From: an uncultured Clostridia bacterium
Lineage (GTDB): Bacteria; Bacillota; Clostridia; Oscillospirales; Ruminococcaceae
Assembly: GCA_947175045.1 (NCBI GenBank)
Contig: CAMWLH010000005.1
Location: 1 to 19,107, forward strand
Length of the DNA stretch: 19,107 bases
Direction: 5' to 3'
Each line of letters begins with the position of its first letter. Position 1 is the first letter of the stretch. The notes beneath the pieces are model-generated. The model was not told the origin of the DNA, did not search any database, and saw nothing but the letters and a program-made list of their open reading frames with translations. Below are positions 8,862 to 15,113 of this stretch, piece by piece. The translations under genes and the position numbers were made by a program.

Positions 8862-8894
8862 GTTTACAACATAATTGGGGTTGTGTTGTAATTT
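8862..8894 (-). repeat. Right arm of the 33-bp perfect inverted repeat
   Basis: This arm is the exact reverse complement of 8643-8675; identity ends sharply at both sides (8861 and 8895 do not pair with their partners). The internal dyad spans 8864-8891: TTACAACATAA and TTGTGTTGTAA around the core TTGGGG (8875-8880). One pair (8872/8883) is mismatched, as is common between the two half-sites of a recombinase target. Confidence 0.95.
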
Positions 8895-8906
8895 ATAATC
8901 AAAATT

Positions 8907-8920
8907 CCGATGAAAATCGG
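8907..8920 (+). other. Small GNRA-loop hairpin in the rightward leader
   Basis: CCGAT (8907-8911) pairs with ATCGG (8916-8920) across a GAAA tetraloop. It lies outside the invertible segment, 12 bp past the right repeat and 37 bp before the first right start. No U-run follows, so it is not an intrinsic terminator. It could stabilise the leader or affect early elongation. Confidence 0.4.
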
Positions 8921-8957
8921 TTATTGACGCCTTAAAATGTTTTCAAGGTGGTATATT

Positions 8958-9755
8958 ATGGTATCTGTAATAATGGCGGTTTATAATATTGGCGATATGT
9001 CAGTATTGCAGAAATCAATAGATTCTGTTTTGAGCCAATCGGTAAAAGACCTTGAGCTGATAATATGTGATGATTGTTCGGACGATGGCACATTTGAATA
9101 TGTGCGGTCTTTAACAGCGCAGGACAATAGGATCATTGTGCTTAGGAATGATAAAAATATGAAGCCCGGATACTCGCGGAACAGATGTATGGAAAAAGCA
9201 CGCGGCGACTTTATAGCAATTATGGATGGCGATGATATTTCCGCTTCTGAAAGACTATCCAAGCAAGTTGAATTTCTTGAAGCAAATCCTGAGTACGATT
9301 TTGTGGGAGTTCGCTCTTTATACTTTAAAAATACGATCGGAGATTGTGGGGAGCGGTGCTATCCCTTTTATCCGTTTCCTCAAAAAAAAGATTTTTTGAT
9401 TACGCTGCCTTTTATGCATCCTACGCTTATGTTCAGGAAGAGTGTATTTGATGTTGTTAATGGCTACAGCACGGAAAAACTGGTAACGCGCAGTGAGGAC
9501 ACGGATATGCTACTTAAAATGTATGAGGCGGGATTTAAGGGCGCAAATATTGATGAGGTGCTGTATTATTACAGGCTTGACACAAAAAAACGAAAATATC
9601 GCTATCGATTCAATGAAACGGCAGTAAAGTGGCGCGGTTTTTATCGGTGCGGTTTATTTCCGAGGGGAATACCGTTCGCGCTTAAGCCGCTTGTTGTAGG
9701 ACTTGTTTCGGACAAGCTGCTTGATAAAATGAAACTAAAATATTACGGGAACTGA
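8958..9755 (+). CDS. GT2 family glycosyltransferase, first gene of the rightward operon
   Basis: This 265-residue GT-A enzyme shows VSVIMAVYN (2-10), ICDDCSDDGT (36-45), PGYSRNRC (70-77), the metal-binding MDGDD (89-93), HPTLMFRKSVF (154-164) and SEDTDM (179-184). It would add a sugar to a lipid-linked acceptor at the membrane. I chose the ATG at 8958 because AAGGTGG (8945-8951) lies 6 bases upstream and it gives the family N-terminus. An in-frame ATG at 8937 lacks a ribosome site and adds seven residues. The basic C-terminus (KKRKYRYR and beyond, with a hydrophobic patch) suggests membrane association. As the promoter-proximal gene it is the direct target of the promoter in its present orientation. 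Confidence 0.93.
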   Translation: MVSVIMAVYNIGDMSVLQKSIDSVLSQSVKDLELIICDDCSDDGTFEYVRSLTAQDNRIIVLRNDKNMKPGYSRNRCMEKARGDFIAIMDGDDISASERLSKQVEFLEANPEYDFVGVRSLYFKNTIGDCGERCYPFYPFPQKKDFLITLPFMHPTLMFRKSVFDVVNGYSTEKLVTRSEDTDMLLKMYEAGFKGANIDEVLYYYRLDTKKRKYRYRFNETAVKWRGFYRCGLFPRGIPFALKPLVVGLVSDKLLDKMKLKYYGN

Positions 9756-9770
9756 AATTGCTTAATGATT

Positions 9771-9777
9771 GGGGGGG
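9771..9777 (+). promoter_or_regulatory. G7 homopolymer acting as ribosome-binding site of the Stealth gene
   Basis: Seven consecutive Gs lie between the stop of the first gene (9755) and the TTG at 9784, 6 bases before the latter. Long G runs are rare in this AT-rich sequence. Slippage would alter Shine-Dalgarno spacing rather than frame if translation starts at 9784. Confidence 0.55.
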
Positions 9778-9783
9778 CTACCA

Positions 9784-10770
9784 TTGGATATAGATTTTGT
9801 GATACCGTGGGTCGATGGTAACGATCCCGAGTGGCGCGCAGAGAGAAGCAAATATGTTGCCCCGGGTGAATCAGATAACCGCGAGGTCAGATTCCGTGAT
9901 TGGGATAATCTGAGATACTGGTTTCGCGGCGTTGAAAAATATGCTCCTTTTGTACGAAAGATATTTTTTGTTACATGGGGACATCTGCCCGAGTGGCTGG
10001 ATACCTCCAACCCGAAATTGGTTATAGTTGATCACAAGGATTATATTCCTGAGGAGTATTTACCCACCTTTAACGCAAACACGATAGAGCTTAATTTTCA
10101 TAGAATAAAAGATCTGTCGGAGCATTTTGTATACTTTAATGACGATATGTTTGTGGTATCTCCCACGAAGCCGGAGGATTATTTCAGAAACGGAATGCCT
10201 CTGGACATCTTTTCCTTAAATACAGTTTTTTTTGGAAAAGACAGTGTCGGGCATATTATAGGCTCTGATCTTACTGTGCTGAACGAACATTTTAAGAAAA
10301 GGGAATGTTTTAAAAAGAATTTTGGTATATATATTTCGCCTGTTTATGGCAAACATCTTATCAGAACAGTTTTGTTGTTTCCGTGGCATTATTTTCAGGG
10401 ATTTTACAACAACCATCTTCAAAGCAACTTTTTGAAAAGTACACTTGAAAGAGTTTGGGATCAAGAAGCGGAAATTATGTCGCAAACCTGCTCCTGTAAA
10501 TTCCGTATGCCGACAAATGTAAATCAATGGCTTATAAAATATTGGCAGCTCGCCGAGGGGAAGTTTTCTCCAATGAGCAGCAGAGCCGGGATGTATTACA
10601 AAGTCAGCGAGGAAAAAATCAATAAGATATACGATGTTGTGATAAGTCATAAATATAAGTTTATTTGTCTAAACGACAATGAAAAAATCGAGGATTTTGA
10701 TACTGTCAGAGGACAAATAGCAGATATGTTTGAGCGTATTCTGCCAAAAAAATCTGGTTTTGAAAGGTAG
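9784..10770 (+). CDS. Stealth-family capsular polysaccharide phosphotransferase
   Basis: Stealth proteins transfer sugar-1-phosphate units to build phosphodiester-linked capsules and are related to the GlcNAc-1-phosphotransferase that marks lysosomal enzymes. The 328-residue product carries conserved region 1 at its N-terminus (IDFVIPWVDGNDPEW, 3-17). Region 2 includes DWDNLRYWFRGVEKYAPFVR (39-58), FVTWGHLPEWL (62-72) and YFNDDMF (117-123). A later region contains HYFQGFYNNH and NVNQWLIKYWQL. The start is a TTG at 9784: a run of seven Gs (9771-9777) sits 6 bases upstream and serves as ribosome site, and the resulting N-terminus matches the family. A TTG at 9769 would translate the G-run itself. 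It implies that the right-hand polymer has sugar-phosphate linkages. Confidence 0.92.
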   Translation: MDIDFVIPWVDGNDPEWRAERSKYVAPGESDNREVRFRDWDNLRYWFRGVEKYAPFVRKIFFVTWGHLPEWLDTSNPKLVIVDHKDYIPEEYLPTFNANTIELNFHRIKDLSEHFVYFNDDMFVVSPTKPEDYFRNGMPLDIFSLNTVFFGKDSVGHIIGSDLTVLNEHFKKRECFKKNFGIYISPVYGKHLIRTVLLFPWHYFQGFYNNHLQSNFLKSTLERVWDQEAEIMSQTCSCKFRMPTNVNQWLIKYWQLAEGKFSPMSSRAGMYYKVSEEKINKIYDVVISHKYKFICLNDNEKIEDFDTVRGQIADMFERILPKKSGFER

Positions 10771-10778
10771 TATATTTA

Positions 10779-13505
10779 ATGGAATATAAGTATATTTTTT
10801 CAATAGTGATGGCGATATACAATAGCGAACCTTTTTTAAGGGAAACGCTTGACAGCATTGTAAATCAGAAAATCGAGGATTTTGGACTGCCGTTTGAGGA
10901 GATCGTTCAGGTTATTATGGTCGATGATGGCTCAACAGATGGTACGGCTGAAATAATTGATGAATATGCCGAAACCTATTCCAATTTTATTCCCATTCAT
11001 AAATCCAACGGAGGAGCTGCTTCTGCGCGCAACGAGGGTTTGAAATATGTTGAGGGAAAATATATGAATTTCCTTGATTCGGACGACATGTTTACTAATA
11101 ACGTTTTATGGAATATATATAATTTTTTTGAGGAGAATTATGACGGGATTGACGTAGTAGCTATTCCAATGAATATTATTGAAACTGATAAGGGGATGTC
11201 AATAAACAGCATTAACAATATCGAAAGAAATAATGCAATTATAATGCTTGCTAACAAACAGCCCAATTGTGATATTTCAGCAAGCTGTGCCTTTTTTAGG
11301 GCAGATTCATTGAGCGGTGTTAGATTTGATGAAAGGTTGACGTATGGCGAAGACAGGAAGTTTCTTCTTGATGTTGTGTTGAAAAAGCGCGCTTTGGGTG
11401 TAGTGACAGAAGCAAAATATATGTTCCGAACCCGCGCAAACGGAGAAGATTCTTTGACTCAATCATGTCAAGCTGATCCCGAATGGTATTTGAATTATTT
11501 TAAATACTATGTAATGTATTTTATAGACAAATCCATAAGTGAATATGGATTTGTCCCTTTGTATGTTCAGAAAACGCTTTTTTCATCTATTTGTCTAAGA
11601 TCCAGGAAAGATTTGGATATCTATAACATTCTTGGGGAAAGTGACGCAAAAGAATACAAAAAAACACTTGCCGAATTTATGACATATGTTGATGATGAGA
11701 TTGTTTTGGATTGTCCTCAATTATATGTGGAACATAAATTTTATGCGCTATCCCTTAAATATGGACAGCTTAACTGTCTGCCAATACTTGAACGATTCAG
11801 CAGCGATGACATAACAGTTTTTTTTCATAACACTCGAGTTGTCAATTTGTCACAGAATCTCACTAAAATTGATTTCGTTGACATTAACAAGAATCAGCTC
11901 GTGATTGAGGGTTATACTGTATTATTACCCATATGCAATTTTGAGGTGGTTCTTAGCGTTCGAACGGAGGATGGAAACGATATTATTGTTCCATGCGAAT
12001 ATAACAACCGGGAAGTAAACAAATATTTTTGCGGAGAGACCATCCTGTATGGAAAATCGTTTGTCGGAAAATTCAATATTACAGATAACAACATACAGAA
12101 ATACATAGTCAGCATTTGCTGTGTACTTGAAGATGGTACGATAATAAAGAAGAAGAACTTGAAATTCGGCACGATGTGTTCTTTGGGAAAAGAGTATAGA
12201 AATGCTTACTATGCAAACCATGGTATGGCAGTTTCGTTTAAGAATAATGCGTTCATTTTTGAAAAATGCGATAAAAACCAGGAAAATATGAGGGAGCGCA
12301 ATTTTTGTCGTGAGCTATGGAAAACAGGTCGCAAGGGAGAGCGCAAAGCCGCTTTTGCCAGAATATTATACCAATTTATTAAACCCAAGTTGAAGAAGGA
12401 TATCTGGCTTATTTCCGATCGATTGTATAGAGCAGATGATAACGGAGAGGCGTTTTTTAAGTATGTTATGCAAAGAAATGACAAACGAATAAAGGCATAT
12501 TTTCTTATATCAGATAAATGTGACGACTATAAGCGAATAGCTAAAATCGGACCGGTGGTAAAAACTTTTTCATGGAAACATAAGATGATTCATCTTTTGG
12601 CTAGCAAAATAATTTCCTCCCATGGACAGGTGTATATAACTAATCCTTTTTCAAATAGAATTTCTTTGTATCGTGATTTTATGCAGAATAAATCGTTTGT
12701 TTTTCTGCAGCACGGAATTACAAAAGACGATCAAAGTGCATGGCTTAATAAATACAATAAAAGAATTGCGGGTTTAATTACTGCCGCAAAGGCGGAATAT
12801 CAATCTTTTATTGATTACAACTATTATTATACCGAGAATGAAATCTGGCTGACAGGATTTTCGCGGCACGATTTACTGTATAACGATCCTCAAAAGTGCA
12901 TTACTATCATGCCGACATGGAGAAAATACCTCTCCGTTGGTAAAGGAAATGGCATATGGAATTTGAAAAGTTCATTTACAACATCGGCGTATTATCAGTT
13001 TTACAACTCATTAATAAATGATCAAAGGCTATTGGACGCTTCTGAAAAATATAATTATAAAGTATGTTTTATGCCGCATCCAAATGTTATCTCATGGCTG
13101 GATACATTCGAAAAAAACGACCGAATAACTTTTTTAGATGCAAGCAATCCATATAAAAAAGTTTTTGCTGAAAGTAATTTAGTGGTTACGGATTATTCTT
13201 CCATAGCGTTTGATTTCGTGTATTTAAGAAAGCCTGTAATTTACTGCCAGTTTGATGCGGAAACGTTTTTCAACGGAGAGCATAGCTACACTAAAGGCTA
13301 TTTTGATTATGAAAAAGATGGTTTTGGTGAAGTTGAATATGATCTTGATTCTACCGTCAACAGAATAATAGAATACATGCAGTCAGATTGTAATCTTAAG
13401 GATAAGTATCGGCAACGCATAGACGACTTTCTGTCATTTAATGACCAGAATAACAGTGAAAGGATATTTGATAGAATAATCGCACTTAACGAAAGGGATA
13501 ACTAA
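10779..13505 (+). CDS. GT2 glycosyltransferase fused to a C-terminal TagF-like glycerophosphotransferase
   Basis: The 908-residue protein begins with a GT-A family 2 domain (about 5-230): FSIVMAIYNSEPFL (7-20), VDDGSTDGT (48-56), NGGAASARNEG (77-87), DSDD (100-103) and YGED (189-192). A helical linker leads to a beta-rich segment (about 370-465) of unknown role. The Glyphos_transf domain (about 530-900) has QHGITKDD (644-651), MPTWRK (711-716), MPHP (765-768) and VVTDYSSIAFDF (802-813), so both catalytic histidines are present. It should add a sugar and a polyol phosphate, probably glycerol phosphate, in one polypeptide. Domain order is the reverse of the left-operon fusion, and the sugar-adding half is GT2 rather than GT4. 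No CDP-polyol synthase is seen in this operon. The stop overlaps the permease ATG as TAATG. Confidence 0.93.
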   Translation: MEYKYIFSIVMAIYNSEPFLRETLDSIVNQKIEDFGLPFEEIVQVIMVDDGSTDGTAEIIDEYAETYSNFIPIHKSNGGAASARNEGLKYVEGKYMNFLDSDDMFTNNVLWNIYNFFEENYDGIDVVAIPMNIIETDKGMSINSINNIERNNAIIMLANKQPNCDISASCAFFRADSLSGVRFDERLTYGEDRKFLLDVVLKKRALGVVTEAKYMFRTRANGEDSLTQSCQADPEWYLNYFKYYVMYFIDKSISEYGFVPLYVQKTLFSSICLRSRKDLDIYNILGESDAKEYKKTLAEFMTYVDDEIVLDCPQLYVEHKFYALSLKYGQLNCLPILERFSSDDITVFFHNTRVVNLSQNLTKIDFVDINKNQLVIEGYTVLLPICNFEVVLSVRTEDGNDIIVPCEYNNREVNKYFCGETILYGKSFVGKFNITDNNIQKYIVSICCVLEDGTIIKKKNLKFGTMCSLGKEYRNAYYANHGMAVSFKNNAFIFEKCDKNQENMRERNFCRELWKTGRKGERKAAFARILYQFIKPKLKKDIWLISDRLYRADDNGEAFFKYVMQRNDKRIKAYFLISDKCDDYKRIAKIGPVVKTFSWKHKMIHLLASKIISSHGQVYITNPFSNRISLYRDFMQNKSFVFLQHGITKDDQSAWLNKYNKRIAGLITAAKAEYQSFIDYNYYYTENEIWLTGFSRHDLLYNDPQKCITIMPTWRKYLSVGKGNGIWNLKSSFTTSAYYQFYNSLINDQRLLDASEKYNYKVCFMPHPNVISWLDTFEKNDRITFLDASNPYKKVFAESNLVVTDYSSIAFDFVYLRKPVIYCQFDAETFFNGEHSYTKGYFDYEKDGFGEVEYDLDSTVNRIIEYMQSDCNLKDKYRQRIDDFLSFNDQNNSERIFDRIIALNERDN

Positions 13506-14281
13506 TGCTTAAGGTTATAAAGAATCTGAAAAAACATCAATTTCTCTTTGAAGAATTGGTAAAGCGTGATTTCAACGCTAAATATAAGGGAACTTCGTTA
13601 GGAATAGTATGGAGTCTACTTTCACCATTGCTGTCTCTGCTAGTTATGAGTCTTGTGTTTACACAGTTTTTTGGACGCAATACCCCGCACTATATGGTAT
13701 ACCTTTTTGCTGGAAATATTGTCTTGTCATACTTTAAGGACTCAACCAAAAGCGGTATGACATCATTGATGGCTAACGCGGGAATCATTACAAAGGTGAA
13801 CGCTCCAAAATATCTGTTTCTTCTTTCCAAAAACGTATCATGCTTGTTCAATTTTATGCTGACGCTTTTGATTTTTTTTGCGTTTGTCGCGTTTGACAAA
13901 ATCGCTTTTTCATGGAGTTTCTTTTTGGTGATATATCCGGTAATTTGTCTTATGGTATTTAATATAGGCGTAGGCTTAATTATGTCGGCATTGTATGTCT
14001 TTTTTAAAGATATCAAGTATCTTTATGATATATTTACGCAGCTATTGGGGTATTTATCGGCGATTTTCTACAGGGTAGACGCTTATCCGCTAACGGCACA
14101 GAGGTTGTTTATGCTGAACCCTATCTATGTCTATATAAGATATATACGAATAATTGTTATTGACGGCGGTATTCCTACGCTCCGGCATCATTTGCTGTGT
14201 TTTATTTATGCACTGGTTGTTCTTGTTATAGGCTGTGTTATTTACAAGAAAAACAACTATAAATTTATTTATTATATGTAA
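13505..14281 (+). CDS. ABC-2 type permease, teichoic-acid/polysaccharide exporter (right copy)
   Basis: This 258-residue membrane subunit is co-linear with the left permease at 1996-2790: FEELVKRDFNAKYKGTSLG, VFTQFFGR, VNAPKYLFLLS, KYLYDIFTQLLGYLSAIFY and NPIYVYIRYIR are shared with few changes. About six hydrophobic segments are visible, with the typical amphipathic N-terminus. It would form the membrane pore of the exporter with the ATPase that follows after 17 bp. The start ATG shares one base with the preceding stop. Preserved length and motifs indicate a functional paralogue rather than a decaying duplicate. Confidence 0.95.
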   Translation: MLKVIKNLKKHQFLFEELVKRDFNAKYKGTSLGIVWSLLSPLLSLLVMSLVFTQFFGRNTPHYMVYLFAGNIVLSYFKDSTKSGMTSLMANAGIITKVNAPKYLFLLSKNVSCLFNFMLTLLIFFAFVAFDKIAFSWSFFLVIYPVICLMVFNIGVGLIMSALYVFFKDIKYLYDIFTQLLGYLSAIFYRVDAYPLTAQRLFMLNPIYVYIRYIRIIVIDGGIPTLRHHLLCFIYALVVLVIGCVIYKKNNYKFIYYM

Positions 14282-14298
14282 AAGGGTAGGGTGCTGTA

Positions 14299-15039
14299 AT
14301 GGTTATTGAACTTAAAAACGTTTCGGTTCAGTATATTGTCGGGGATTTTAAGAATATAGGACTGAAAGAGTATATTCTACGCAGAATCAAGGGAAATTAT
14401 GATGTGCAGAACTTTTGGGCGGTAAACGATGTAACATTTTCGCTTGAAAAGGGTGATATGCTTGGAATTATTGGCAGCAACGGTGCGGGAAAAACTACTC
14501 TACTCAAGGTTATAACCCAGATAATGTGGCCGACTAAAGGGACTGTTAAGGTGAATGGTAATATTGCGGCGCTTCTTGCGTTAGGCTCGGGATTTGACGG
14601 CGATCTTACTGTAAGAGCAAACACTTTTTTACGGGGGGCTATGTTGGGATATACAAGGGATTTCATGACGGCGAAATATGATGAAATCATTGAGTTTGCT
14701 GAGCTTGAAGAATTTCAGGATAGACCGTTCAGACAGCTTTCGTCCGGCATGAGAGCAAGACTGGCTTTTTCAATTGCAAGTTTGGTTCAGCCCGATATTT
14801 TGATATTAGACGAAGTATTGGCGGTAGGTGACGGAGCGTTCCGTCAAAAGAGCGAAGAGAAAATGCGCGGAATTATTTCTCGCGGCGCGACAACGTTAAT
14901 GGTTTCTCACTCTATTGGACAGGTGAGGAAAATTTGCAACAAGGTTTTATGGTTGGATAAGGGTAAGGTGGTAAAATTTGGAGATAACACTCAGGATATC
15001 TGTGACAAATATGAGGCATTTTTGAGGGGAAAAAATTGA
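14299..15039 (+). CDS. ABC transporter ATP-binding protein, teichoic-acid/polysaccharide exporter (right copy)
   Basis: The 246-residue ATPase has Walker A GSNGAGKTT (59-67), signature LSSGMRAR (147-154), Walker B ILILDE (167-172) and a switch histidine in VSHS (204). It stops about 40 residues beyond the H-loop, so, like the left copy, it has no C-terminal glycan-recognition domain. Export specificity then probably lies in the permease or in lipid-carrier recognition. AGGGTAGG upstream supports the ATG at 14299. It aligns along its whole length with the left ATPase, including the N-terminal VSVQYIVGDFKNIGLKE segment, so both exporter pairs descend from one ancestor. Confidence 0.95.
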   Translation: MVIELKNVSVQYIVGDFKNIGLKEYILRRIKGNYDVQNFWAVNDVTFSLEKGDMLGIIGSNGAGKTTLLKVITQIMWPTKGTVKVNGNIAALLALGSGFDGDLTVRANTFLRGAMLGYTRDFMTAKYDEIIEFAELEEFQDRPFRQLSSGMRARLAFSIASLVQPDILILDEVLAVGDGAFRQKSEEKMRGIISRGATTLMVSHSIGQVRKICNKVLWLDKGKVVKFGDNTQDICDKYEAFLRGKN

Positions 15040-15113
15040 AACTACAAGAGTTTTAACCTTCATTTATGGACATTATTTAAAATATTAAATCCAATAATTG
15101 GGAGGAATGCTAA

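Larger units (their letters stand above)
8643..8894. other. Putative invertible promoter segment (inverton / phase-variation switch)
   Basis: A perfect 33-bp inverted repeat encloses 186 bp (8676-8861) that contains a single consensus promoter, placed exactly between two divergent operons. Inversion would map position p to 17537-p. The -35 would move to 8748-8753 and the -10 to 8725-8730 on the minus strand, giving a transcript from about 8718 into the gene at 8550 with a leader near 170 nt. In the present orientation the transcript starts near 8819 and reaches the first right gene after about 140 nt. Invertible promoters flanked by inverted repeats are known for capsule operons of Bacteroides and surface genes of Clostridioides difficile. 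The inversion here is inferred from structure; only one orientation is visible. Confidence 0.85.
8551..8957. other. Divergent intergenic control region
   Basis: These 407 bp separate the first genes of the two operons and contain no credible gene. From left to right they hold the left-operon leader (8551-8642), the left 33-bp repeat (8643-8675), an AT-rich spacer with an uninterrupted T8A7 tract (8707-8721), one strong rightward promoter (8784-8812), a small dyad (8840-8853), the right 33-bp repeat (8862-8894), a GAAA-loop hairpin (8907-8920) and the ribosome site of the first right gene (8945-8951). A short ACTGT/ACAGT dyad (8579-8583, 8593-8597) is the only structure seen in the left leader. 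Confidence 0.9.

Noticed and set aside
8643..8894. Inverted repeat as ends of a small transposable element (MITE)
   Set aside because: I see no flanking target-site duplication, the repeat has an internal 11-6-11 dyad, and the enclosed DNA is a consensus promoter placed functionally between operons.
8643..8894. Inverted repeat as a transcription terminator hairpin
   Set aside because: The arms are 186 bp apart and the promoter lies between them, so a transcript carries only one arm.
8924..8957. TTGACG (8924-8929) with TATATT (8952-8957) as a second, fixed rightward promoter
   Set aside because: The gap is 22 bp, too long for a sigma-A promoter, and the TATATT overlaps the ribosome-site spacer.
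9784..10770. Start of the Stealth gene at the TTG at 9769
   Set aside because: It would translate the G7 ribosome-site tract, lacks its own ribosome site and adds residues absent from the family N-terminus.
1226..15039. Inversion of the whole locus by homologous recombination between the two ABC cassettes
   Set aside because: Protein similarity is high, but the nucleotide sequences differ throughout, with no long identical tracts noticed.
15040..15113. Possible terminator or promoter between the right ATPase and the GT11-type gene
   Set aside because: The 74 bp are AT-rich with only a GGAGG ribosome site; no GC-rich stem with U-run and no clear promoter is visible.
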